NCBI GenBank assembly: GCA_949152475.1
Contig: OX424562.1
Span: 37,620,157-37,684,156 of the forward strand
Length of the DNA: 64,000 bases
Source of the DNA: Terebella lapidaria
Taxonomy: Eukaryota; Annelida; Polychaeta; Terebellida; Terebellidae
Direction of reading: 5' to 3'
How positions within the stretch are numbered: the stretch's first letter is position 1; the number at the start of each line of letters is the position of its first letter. Below are positions 21,740 through 34,000 of this stretch, piece after piece. The position numbers were made by a program, and so were the translations under genes. Below the pieces are notes generated by a model that saw only the letters and a program-made list of their open reading frames with translations, was not told where the DNA came from and ran no database searches.

Positions 21740-22690
21740 ACAATCATGTCTTATTTCGTCATAGCGGTAGACGTTTCTATGCATACTACCAGAAATACAA
21801 AACACCCATTCAAACAGAAAACAGTGCACGCAGTCACTAACAGGCGATAATTCGGTATGAAACCTCGCATCATCTTTTTGGGGTATTTAAGATGTCGGGA
21901 TGAGGATATATAGGCTAGACTTGCACGGCAAGATATTGATAGAATTATGCTTTATGAACTGGAAATGCGAAATGGGTGTTGAGATAGCGCTATGGTATCG
22001 TAAAATCTTTGGATTTTTACCCCTTGTCTATTCAGGTCAAAATATCAATAACAAATCTCAAGTGTCATGCTCTAGATTAATACTTTATCACGCGATACCT
22101 AAAACAATATCTTATCAAATCTGTGTTTTACAATGGATAAAATTGACTGGGGATGTGCTATGGGTCGCTGTCATATGGCAAATTAACATTTGGACCTTGG
22201 TTTTGGTATATGATTTGCCCTAGCTAATACAAACATGTAGAAAAAGAATCTGCATAAACCCAAATATTCAACCACTCCCCCTATACATCCACTTTCATAG
22301 TAGTGAGATGTTTAAGGGGCAAACTGTAGTAGTTTGTCATGTCTGGGATTGGCTACATACCACAAACTAGACTTTCTTCTCGCGGCTACTTTGGCCCTCG
22401 TTATCAGATAAAACATTCCTTTCATTTCCTATTCCCAACCGTCCAAGAAGTTGATGATTTTATACAATCAGATATATATCGAGATTAGTGACGGATTCAC
22501 ATCGATGACAGATACGTCAGTTCATTGCATGGACTTGATACTGAACATTTTCTAGTATATACAATGGCGCCGGAGTCTAAAATACGACGGACCACGTGGT
22601 TTATAGCCCTGGCATGTAGGTATTTACTAATCCGAACATTGATTTGATACATTTAACCATCATAAGTTTCTGATTTTTAAAATTCGCCTC
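21740..22690. other. Intergenic, nothing recognised
   Basis: No domain-bearing frame. The 107-residue frame at 21900-22223 has no recognisable motif and no codon bias. Confidence 0.35.
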
Positions 22691-23180
22691 CATCTTTTGT
22701 TGGTGATATCTTCGCGATGCTGAATGGTATGGTATCATACGTCACCGGCAATTTAATTGCTACCAAATTTCAGACTTCTATCGCAAAAATCGAAAAAAAA
22801 AGGTTATACCCACAATTATAATTTTCAGTCCGAAACCGCATCTCAGGGGTCTGAGTATATTCCGGTATTTGGTCGTGTTTACATCCACCAGGGATGGGAA
22901 TATTGGTATCATTTTGTATCAGAGGCCACATTGGGCGTATTATATAACATATACTGATTTCAAAAGATTGCAACGCTACAAAAGGAAGCAAATTCAGTCG
23001 TGTGCTGACACAGACTCTGGGCCGATTTTTGACCAGTGGTTCAGACCTGGTTGTTCAAGTAACCATGTCCAAACCTTTGATAAACTGTGGTTTTTGAGAA
23101 GTGGTTTCCAAACAAACCTTGTCCAATGTGTGGTCTAAATATAAACCTGACTAGGGGTAAGTTTCGCTGTGGTTTATCAA
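22690..23180. mobile_element. Diverged copy of the foldback repeat family of 27.0-27.6 kb
   Basis: The stretch from GATATCTTCGCGATGCTGAA through CCAAATTTCAGACTTCTATC, TTTGGTCGTGTTTACATC and TTTCAAAAGATTGCA matches, with many changes, the left arm and centre of the element at 27032-27590. The sequence after 23040 (GACCTGG, CCAAACC and similar) also resembles 27620-27700 in reverse. Confidence 0.55.
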
Positions 23181-23473
23181 TGGTTCTTTCTGGATCTGAT
23201 GATTTTGTGTACAAAATATACGACACAGTGAGACCCGGTACTACATGGAATACATGTATTATGAACATCAAGGATGTTTTATAACATGGCATTATCACGC
23301 TGGAAACATGTCTTTCGGGACGAATGAAGCCATTCGGACATGTGTGATGATGATCAAATTGCTCATACAATAGTCATTGGCAGTGGTACATTTCGTTTTG
23401 TACAACTCTTGATGTACACTAATAATGAACAAATATTACTGATAGACAAAAAATTAGGCCAAGGGCCGAAAAT

Positions 23474-24808
23474 AGGTTACCGGACAATATTTAATATCTT
23501 AGATGTTAGCCAGGTCACTGGTTGAATTCAAGATCAAGAGAATATTCAGCATATATAACATTAAGCATATATCATGTCCACAGTTGATTGCTAAGCTGTA
23601 AATTCAATAATCAGATAGATATTAGCAATTTTGTGCTGTGGCCTTGAGAATGAATGGGCAAAGGTCGAATTCAAGGTCATCAAAATATTCAATGTATATC
23701 ATTTTCTATATCGTGTCCACAATTGATTCCCAAGCCATACAGTCAATAGAGGAGCAAGATATGAGCCAGTTTGTCCTGTGACCTTGACAATGAGGTCAGA
23801 GGTCAAATTCAAGGTCCCGAGAATATTCAGCATATATCATCTCCTATATGTCCACAATTGATTCTAAAGCTGTAAAATCGATAATAAGTGAGCTATTAGC
23901 CATTTTGTCCTGTGACCTTGAAAATGAGGTCAAAGGTCAAATTCAAGGTCATGACAATAATCTGCATATATCATTTCCTATATGTTCATAATTGATTGCT
24001 AAGCTGTAAAGTCGATAACAAGCGAGATATTAGCCATTTTGTCCTGTGACCTTGAAAATGAGGTCGAAGGTCAAATTCAAGGTCATCAGAATATTCAGCA
24101 TATATCATTTCCTATATGTCCACAATTGATTCCTAAGCTGTAGAGTCGATAATAAGCGAGATATAAGCCATTTTGTGCTCTGACCTTGAAACTGAGGTCA
24201 GAGGTCAAATTCAAGGTCACGAGAATATTCAGCATATATTATTTCCTATATGTCCACAATTGATTCCTAAGCTGTAGAGTCGATAATAAGCGAGATATAA
24301 GCCATTTTGTGCTCTGACCTTGAAACTGAGGTCAGAGGTCAAATTCAAGGTCACGAGAATATTCAGCATATATCATTTCCTATATGTCCACAATTGATTC
24401 CTAGTCTCTAATCTCAATATCAAGTGAGATATTAGGCATAATGTGTCCCATTATAAAGCATAGGAGAATTTAACATGGGAAAGTCCCATTTGGGCCGAGT
24501 TTGGGCCAAAATGGCCCACTTCGAGCGATTCAAGCGCAACGAAATTTATAGACATCATAGAAGTACATATGAGGAGTCTTATTTATCAAAAAGAAAAAAA
24601 GTTACTGAACAGATTTTGAGAAAATGGCCGCCAAAGTCCAAAATCAGGCATTTTTCGTCGAAAACGGCCGCCATTTTGAAAAAAATGTGAAAATCAAAAA
24701 ACTAAAAAATACCTCCTTCTTGAATTATTTTTAAGTATTTTTGTGCAAAATTTCAGAAAAATTCGGCTGTAAACAAAAAAGATAAAAATGTGGACGACGA
24801 CGACGACG

Positions 24809-24849
<41 letters not shown>

Positions 24850-24909
24850 ACGACGGACGACGGACGCAACGCCATGCCAATAGGTTATCGGACCATAGGT
24901 CCGGTAACC
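23474..24909 (+). mobile_element. HINE/pearl-like element (Helentron-derived, non-autonomous)
   Basis: It starts GGTTACCGGAC and ends in the hairpin GGTTATCGGACC-ATA-GGTCCGGTAACC, whose last bases are the inverse of the start. Between lie about six tandem core repeats of 134-137 bp (23577-24460), a unique stretch, and a (GAC)n/GGACGAC microsatellite (24790-24868). Terminal inverse, tandem core, microsatellite and 3' hairpin in this order is the layout known for Helentron-associated elements and bivalve pearl repeats. There are no coding frames. Confidence 0.7.
23577..24460 (+). repeat. Core tandem repeat (134-137 bp, about six copies) with nuclear-receptor half-sites
   Basis: TGTCCACAATTGATTCC-like landmarks fall near 23577, 23714, 23851, 23985, 24119, 24253 and 24388. 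Each unit carries TGACCTTGA, AGGTCA(A/G)AGGTCA (a direct repeat with one-base spacing, DR1) and TCAAGGTCA (the extended monomer site for ERR/FTZ-F1-type receptors). The two rightmost full units are almost identical. Confidence 0.88.
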
Positions 24910-25152
24910 TAAAAATAAATCCTCAGTTTTTACTTTATGTAAGGGAATGAATTAGGCAACCAAGCTATGCTAATTATGGATTTTTCCAACCACGGGCGCC
25001 TCTGAAATAATAGTTGTACAATTCCGGTGGGAAAATGTTTTGTCTTACACATTGGTGCAAGTGCTTATCCGGATGAAAATGCGTGCTTCACATAACTTGA
25101 AGGCGAGTCAACATCTTAGTATATCGTACGCACAATAGTCATGACAATCATA

Positions 25153-26805
25153 CAGTGGCTGATAAGTGACACTGCGAAAAAATACTTATTTATTTTTCGG
25201 AGTAATCTTGACCTGTTCATAGTTGACATAATTTCCGCGTAAATAATTTTATTTACGCGTAAATAATGTTCTTTCCGCGTAAATAAAGTTATTTACGCGT
25301 AAATAAAGTTATTTACGCATAAGTAACGTTTTTTCTTCGTAAATAAAGTTTTTTATGCGGAAAAAACGTTATTTACGCAGAAATAACGTTATTTACCCTA
25401 TCACCAAGGGAAAGACAAATGCACGTGCAGGCAGTATAGGGCTGGACAGTGAGATTTGGAATGTTGCGTTATTTTACGTGATTTCGTCATTCTGGAGACA
25501 AACATCTTTCCCGCCAAATTTTCTGCCGAATTTGGAAAATTCTAATTGCTCGATTCTGCATAGCATTATTACAAATTATCGGAAATACACCAGACTTTCA
25601 GATACAATTATTGACAGCTTTCCATCGGTATAGAGTTAATAAATAATAATCGTACATCATTATATCCTGTTTATTTAGGGGTCTGAATACCGTATGTTTA
25701 TGGTCATCGTCACGATTACTAAGACCGCAGAAAAAGGTGTGTTGCTCCAAGTATATATGTCCGGGGAATCTGATTCTGGGGTTTTGGGAAATATAGATGG
25801 TGTTGCACATATACAGTACAAAATAAGTTTTAGCAGCACATGACAACCTGTGTTTTAAATACATTTGTAGTTTAAAATAGCTCCCCAAAACACTTTCTTG
25901 ACAGGCAGCATTTTGAAGGTAATAGTTTGAACATATACGTATTCCAATATTGTCAGCGACTTATTCAGAATATCTTTATTGACCTAAAGAAAGAATCCGA
26001 AAAATATGACGAATTATATTTTCGTAGGGTGCTGGTGAAATCACAGAAAATCAGGAAAAATGACCACGTGGCAATGTTTATCTCCAAAATGAATGTATGA
26101 CGTCATGAAAACGTCATTTAGGACGTATATAGAACGAGACTGTCCAGCCCTATTTGGTTAGTATATCACACACGGCAGAAGTAAATAATGTTTTTTTCCG
26201 CGTAAATAACGTTATTTTCGCGTAAATAACGTTATTTCCACGTAAAAAAAAATTTTTACGCAGAAAAAAACGTTACTTACGCGTAAATAACTTCATTTAC
26301 ACGTAAGTAATTTTATTTACGCGTAAATAACTTTATTTACGCGTAAATAACATTATTTATGCGTAAATAACATTATTTACCCCATCGACCAAGAGAAAGA
26401 TAAAAGCACGTGCAGGCAGTATTTGGTTAGTATCTCACACACGGCAGAAGTAAATATTGTTTTTTCCGCGTAAATAACGTTATTTCCGCGGGAAAAAAAC
26501 GTTACGTTAAAACGTTACGTTAATAACTTTATTCACGCAGAAATAACGTTATTTACCCCCATCGACCAAGGGGAAGATAAATGCACGTGCAGGCAGTATT
26601 TGGTTAGTATCTCACACACGGCAGAAGTAAATAATGTTTTTTCCGCGTAAATAACGTTATTTCCGCGGTAAAAAACGTTACGTTAATAACTTTATTTACG
26701 CGGAAATAACATTATTTACGCGTAGATCAAGTTGATTATGTATCAGTCAGGATTACTTCGAGAAATAAATAATATTTTTTTCACACTGTCACTTATCAGC
26801 CACTG
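25153..26805. mobile_element. TA-flanked inverted-repeat transposon with ACGCGT palindrome arrays
   Basis: The left end CAGTGGCTGATAAGTGACAC and the reverse complement of the right end, CAGTGGCTGATAAGTGACAG, match over about 55 bp. TA flanks both sides (25151-25152 and 26806-26807), as in Tc1/mariner-type insertions. Near each end is a block of repeats built from TTTACGCGTAAA, AACGTTATTT and similar palindromic words (25230-25400 and 26180-26720). A phrase containing GCACGTGCAGGCAGTAT recurs at least three times. The centre has no transposase frame. Confidence 0.8.
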
Positions 26806-27031
26806 TACAATCATGACATCAATGATATTGATGGGTTTCCAAATGTGAAAGATCCTTTTCAGAAGAGATAATCCATTGTAATAGTGTTTGTGCCATAAAA
26901 TAATCTCAGTTTCGACTATAAAACAAGTTTCAGCCACACAAACTTACTGCTCATCATGCTAATAAATGAAACGCAACTGTAGTCTATGTGGATAAACTAT
27001 GGTTCCACTAAACCAGACATATACTCTGATT

Positions 27032-27590
27032 TTTCTAACTTGTTTACACCGGTTTTTGACAATATTTTTGCGATGCTTGAAGTTGTCGTTTTATAACTTG
27101 GCATACTTCACCTGAGAGTCAAACGGCAAGTGTTCACCAAATTTCAGACTTCTATCGCAAGAATTGAAGGAGTTGGCAATCTACCCCAATGTTAAATTTC
27201 AGCCAAAAACGGGATCTCGAGAATAGGAGCATATTCGAGGATTTGGTCCTGATTACATCTATCAGGATCCGAATTATTGTGATTTTGGACCAAAAGACAC
27301 ATTGGGGTGTATTCTACACAAACATGTTGATTTCGAAAGATTGCACCGATAGAAAACCGAGCAAATGCACAAAATTATGTGCGGGCCCAGACACTTAGTG
27401 ACAGGGCTAAATTTAACATTTGGGTAGATTGCCAACTTTCGCAATTTTGGCGATAAAAGTCTGATATTTGGTGCACAATTGCCGTTTGACTCCCAGGTGA
27501 AGTATGCCAAGTCATAGAACGATAGCATCTAGCATCGCGAAAATATCAGCCAAAAACAGTGTAAACAAGTTAGAAAAATCAAGAGTATAG
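27032..27590. mobile_element. Foldback element with arms of about 170 bp
   Basis: The left arm (27032-27205, TTTCTAACTTGTTTACACCG, CTTGGCATACTTCACCTG, CAAATTTCAGACTTCTATCG) matches the reverse complement of the right arm (27410-27590) with scattered differences. The loop of about 200 bp contains GTGTATTCTACACAAACATG. Pieces of the right arm recur at 27770-27860 and the left arm resembles 22690-22830, so this is a dispersed family. Confidence 0.75.
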
Positions 27591-28008
27591 TTCACTGCTC
27601 AAAAACTCGATTGAAAGCACACCAAAACCACGGATCAGACCAGGTTTTCCAAGACCAGATTTCAACATAGTTTCAAAGCGGTTTAAACCAAGGTTTGGAA
27701 CATTGCTTAAAAATCGACTCAGAAATTCAATAATGATACTGCATTGAGAGTTTTTTTTCAGTTTGATAGAAAATTGCCGTTTTACTCCCAAGTGAAGTAG
27801 TGAAGTTATAATACGATATCATTTAGCATAGCAAAAATATTAGCAAGGAACGGTGGCTTAAATCTATCATGCATGTTTTGCACGTATTGGGTTAAGGTAT
27901 TCTTTATGCGCAAACAATGGACCATCTGGAGAAGAATTCATTGCTGATATTGTAGTACGCTGTGAATTGCTTGAGAGTAAAAATTTTTATTATACCTCTA
28001 CATCTCAG

Positions 28009-31000
28009 ATTTAGCTGCCGTTGGGTGTGACCAGAAGACAGTAGATTACATGGGAGAGAATCTGGTCATTCGCTACAATGTCATATCCAATCTCGAGACG
28101 TATGGTGTGACTTATGACGCCGAACTGTTCCTGGAAAACTCCGGGTCACAACCCATCCCTGACGGCTCGACACCATGGCAACTGTACTTTTGCCATGTGC
28201 GGCTGATAGACCCTGAGAATATATTGGATGGGGGCAGTGACTTCGGGAATAGCGGACTGCGGGTGTACCATGTAGCCGGCTGTCTCCACAGGATCGAGCC
28301 CACGCCAGATTTCCCAGGACTCGAGGCTGGCTCCAGCTTGAGGTTGGAGATTCTAGGCCAATACTGGAATATTGTTCGGACTGACAACATGCCCAACTGG
28401 TACGTCACTGACGCCACCAGCCAGCCAAGGGTCCTGCAGAGCACCGCCGGCGAAAATATCGACTTTGTGGGTGAGAATATTTGAAAACAAACACGAATTA
28501 ACGGTATTCTCTACAGAAGGGTGGGGTTCTGGAGGTCCGTACAAATGTATTATTGGCAAAACATTGCTATCACAAAAGATATCCGCAGCATCGTAGAGAC
28601 AATGTACATTGTATGATCCTTGACATCTCTTCTACAAATAAACATTTTTTTGCAGTAGTTTGGAGAAACAAGTAGTTAGGATGGGTATTGGGGCTTCTGC
28701 CGGATGGCGCTATGATGGTCTATATGACTTCCATTTGGCTCCCGTCTTTTCAAGCCAGAATGTAATTTCCCTAACCTCCATTCTATACTCATGCAGCAGT
28801 GTTCAATTCCAATTTCTCAAAAGAAAAAAAAACCGCCAGTACGAAAGTGATTCCATGGAAATCATAATATGTCTCCGTTTAGCATCCAAAGCAATTGCCA
28901 CAGCTTCACGGATGGATGGTCATGTAGGAATATACAATATAATGCGCATAGTGTGACATATGGGGTGTTTTATTGCCGTAGTACCACATGATTCTCGGTC
29001 CCGTAACTGACTTGCCCTTGTACACCGGACACTGTTGTGATTCAGGCTCGTACACAGCTGTTTCAGGCTCGTACACTGTTGTGTTTCAGGATCGTACGAT
29101 CAACCAGAGCAGTACAAGCGAACAGTGGATGACCAATACGAGCCTTACACGGCCGAGCAGAGATACAACATGCGGGACTATGACCTAATGCCCGGGCCAT
29201 TCGACTTCAATGTATAGTACTTCGTCAGCTAATCAGGCGCTACCACCACTATTGATCTTACATAATCAAGGGCTACTATTGATTATACATAATTATAAAG
29301 GCTAATATTGACCCTACATCATCAGGGACTACTATCGATTATACATAATTAGAGAGCTACTTTTGATTATACAATGCATATTCCGGAGCTACTATTGATT
29401 ATACAAAACCAAGACTACAATATTGAGTACACATGATTAAATATTAGTTTGTTATATAGATACATGTTGTTATATAGATTACTAATATACACAATCGGAG
29501 CTACTATTGACTATACACAGTTGAAATATATGATCAAGAGTTACATATGTAATCCACTATTGATTTTACATGATCTGGGACTAATATTGATTAAACATAG
29601 TCGGGGGTTATTATGTTGATTATATACGTAATCCACTGAAAGCATCTCTCTAAATTTCGGGTAGACACTATATGGGACATTTAGATCCAATGCGATGTGA
29701 ACAATTTTTGTTTACCCGTCGTGTGCCTGTGCAGGTAATCCCAACCCCGGTCGAACAAGACTTGGACACCACCCGCACTATGGACGTGAGCAGCGGGGAC
29801 TGGGTCGTGGTAGACGGGACAGGGGGCTCACTCGTCAACGAGTCCCTATATCTGGCCGGCAAGTTTTGTTTTTTTTCCTCAGTCTCCTCATTCACTAGAT
29901 TTTTTTCCATGGGTTCTCTTTCGGTTGATCCCCTGCCATGTTCTTATTATTCCATGAAGAGAATATACAGCCATAATTTCGTTTCCTTTAGACAAGCTCA
30001 GCACGATTGTGGTGGATCCCTCCATAGCCCCGTCAAGTCACTTCATCTCACTCAATCTGGACAGCTCCCTCTCGAACAACTCGGAGTACTATCACCTGAT
30101 GTCAGACACGGAGTCCGAGACAGTCACCATCACAGGCACGGATTCTGCAGGGGTGTTTTACGGGGCCCAGACTCTGTTGTCCCTGCGGGAGCCGTCTGGG
30201 CAGCTGCCTCACGGAGCCGTCACCGACTGGCCGCGCTTCCAGTACCGAGGGATGCACGCCGACGTGGCCAGACACTTTCACACCAAGCAGGACGTTCTCC
30301 AGCTGCTGGAAGTGATGGCAACTTACAAACTCAACAAGCTGCACCTGCACCTGACTGACGACGAGGGCTGGAGACTTCAGATCCCCGGCATAGAGGAACT
30401 CACCGAGGTCTGGTATCCAAAACATCTGCGTGTGACTGCTGCATGGTGTTCAAAAATTCAAAATCATCTTTCATAGCAGTTAATTTTTTTTTTCAAATAG
30501 TGACGCTGCATGACATTCCGCAAGTTTCTCGTGTTTAGGAGCTTGGCCTGCATGTTTTTCATAGGTGGGAGCCACACAGTGTCACGAGCTGAGCCAAGAC
30601 AATTGCATCCTGCCTCAGCTGGGGTCTGGTCCGCTCCCTAACAACGCAGGGACTGGGTTCTACTCCGTGGAAGACTACCGGGAGATCCTGGCGTATGCCG
30701 CGGCTAGACACATAGAAGTGCGACCCGAGTTCGACATGCCAGGCCACGGATACGCGGCCATATACGCCATGCTCGCCCGATACCGCAAGTACATTGACAC
30801 TGATCCCGTCAAGGCCACAGAGTTCCTTCTCTCGGATCCTGATGACCAATCCGAGTACCTTTCGGCCCAGTACTTCACCAACAACGCCATCAACCCTTGT
30901 GTCGACTCTGTCTACGATTTCGTAGCGCATGTGATCGCTGAAGTCAAGGCGATGCACGCAGACATCAAGCCGCTGACGACCTTCAACTTTGGCGGAGACG

Positions 31001-34000
31001 AGGTTCCGGAAGGGGCGTGGCTCAACTCGACCGCATGTCACGAGAAAGGTCTCTTCACCACGGAGCAGATCAAGGACTGGTTCATCAGGTAATATCAACT
31101 AGGTGATACAAATACAGATGTAATATTCTTTTTCATAGCTTTTTAAAAACGATGTGTATTTTGACCCCATCATCCAGGAATATTTCCCGGGTGAGCCACG
31201 AGGCCGGACTATACCTGGCGGCTTGGGAAGACGGTTATAACATGAACGCTACACACATCTTCGACCGAGATACCTTTCCCGCATCCAATGTTTACAGGTA
31301 GCCAGACGGTATAATCACACATCCAATGTGTACACTCCACAAATACTGGAGATCTACTGGTGATGGTTGTAGTCTCCGTGTAATTTATGCTGGGAATACA
31401 CCAACATTTCTTGTAACACACGTTAATGCAATGTTATAGTTCCCTTGCATTTTGCTTTTTCTCCCATATGAGTACTCAAATTGAGTGTTTTCACTCGACA
31501 GTTACTCCTGGGACAATGTCTGGGAGTGGGGAGGCGGGGAGATGGCCTACGTCTTCGCCAACGACAACTACAAGGTTCGTTATAATAGCTGGGGTGTCTG
31601 CTCCACAATCTCCCCTAGTAAATGACTCTCCAACCTAGATATCGATGGCGGGCGGTTGGTAGAGCCACGTGACACTCTGTGGTGAAAATCTGACATTGAC
31701 ACTCAAATCACGTGGCTTTATGTTAGAGTGGTGTGGCTACTCCAGGATGTTTTTTTTGGACAATTTGGGGGTTGTTTGGACACCTGAAACATGTGATATC
31801 AATACATTTATGAACCTTGATGTGATATGTATGCGCTCAAATCCAGCCATATTCACGTAGTTATGAGCGCAAGTTCATAAATGCATATTATGTGCTGTTA
31901 CAACTTTCCAATATGTCCCAAAGGGTGCCACACGCTCCATATATAAGGAAGGGTCATGGTATGACATCCTAGCCAGACCACTCTAAAATGCCGGATTTTC
32001 ACCACAGGGTGTCATGTGGCTGTGCTAACCACCCACCATCAATATCTAGGTTGGAGAGTCATTTGATGGGGTTAACTTCAGTGACAATGCCTCGCTTACC
32101 AATATCTGAGTGAATATTTCGAGTACTTCGTGACAGAAACCTAGCTGTAGACACATTTATACCAAGATTGTTCTCCTCCCTATGTGTTACATGGGATATC
32201 TTACTCCTTGTAAAATCAAACATTACAACATCATTCAGAGAAACATAAGCAACAACCCATGGGGCTGAAGCGGTTACTTGACATGATTTATCAGTATCTC
32301 TGGGGCATTCTGGAACGTTATGTTACCAAATACTATGGTAACCTGAAAGAGCATTTATCATCCCCAAGGTAATCCTATCCCACGCCACGCACCTGTATTA
32401 CGACCACCCACAAGAGCCCGACCCAGAGGAGCGGGGGTACTACTGGGCCACGAGGGTCACCCTCGCCCGCCAGTCCTTCGGCTACATGCCTGATGACGTC
32501 TACAGCAACATCGTGGAGGACAGGATGGGACACCCCCTCGACAAGGGAATCTGTGACGTCACTATCAGCTGCACGCCTCTACATCCGGGCATGGAGGGGA
32601 ACATTGTTGGTAGGTGGAATGTCTCATTCTTTGGGTGGAGTTCCCAAATCATGGGCTACTGTGCGGTACGACACTTAAGTGTTTTGTATCGGTCAAATCT
32701 ATCATAAAGTTTGAACATTAACATAATTGTTTCGTGCTTGTATTTGTTTTTAATGTTTTCGTACTTGTATTTGTTTTTAAATAATCATTAATAGATTCCC
32801 TAGTGATTGTCAAAACGCTTAATTAATCAAGCCACTATAGATATCACAATTCAAAGTTCAGATTTCAGATGTTAGGTTATTTACAATTCGTGCATAAAAT
32901 GGACGTAACTACCGGTATTCCAATATAGTACTTTTTTTGTCAGAGCTTAAACATTTTTATGCACTGAGCGAAAAATTCCATACTTTAGTATCTGTTTTTC
33001 TTGCGGCCATAACTCACACCTTTGTACACTTATTCACTGATGAAAGCTGCACTTATATGTATATCACACAATGTCCCTCCAGCGGCTCGGCACTTGTGTC
33101 AGTTTTGTGATAACGAGAGTTGTTTGTACCGACAACGAACCTATGAAGCGCAATAACCAAACGACGAGCGGCTGCTGTTCCATGAAAACTCATCCATAGA
33201 TCTCAGCATCACTTGTGGTTGATAGCGATAGTCGAAGTATGCATGGTCTCCTATTTCGGCCTTTTTCCCATATTAAAGAGCGTTTAATTTCGCTGGTGAA
33301 TCTCTGGAGGGTCATTGTAATAGACCGGTAACAGTGGTATTATTATGTACACTCATACGCACATACCATATTGGAGATCCCCGGATTGAAGAGTTCAAAT
33401 GAAGCGAAACCTTGTGATTAATGTAATAGATTAAGATACATGAGGTCCAAGGGGGGAGGAGGGGTCAAATTAATAAAAAGTCAACGTCTATCAAGAGTTC
33501 GTTTGAAACCAATGCATATTCATGCTTGTGGTACGATTATTATAAGAATGATAACACCCTCTGAGCTTAATTTGTCACATTAGGAGTAGGCTGTTGTGAC
33601 CATCACCATGGCAACGCTGTGCATAGCAACCCTGTTAGCTAATTTCCTGGAGGATCGCATTTGTTTTTAGCTCTGATACAATGATACAAGTGCATGATGA
33701 GGCATTTGTTCTCTATCTGCTGAGATCTTCCAAATGACGAAGGTGTCGTCTCGGGGCACATAGTTTGAAAAGTTCTCTGGGTGTTCCAATCAATGGTGAG
33801 ACTTAACGTAGTCCGCTACAAACATGGAGGTAACGGAGAGTCAAAATATAAAAGTCATTTTTTGAATATTATCTCTTCAAAATGACATTATTTCATAGAG
33901 TAAATGATCAGCATCCTAATACTGAAAATAAAATAGGGGGTCACCGTGCTCGTTTCTTCTACATATTCGATCAAAATCACACATATTTACCTAAAATGAC

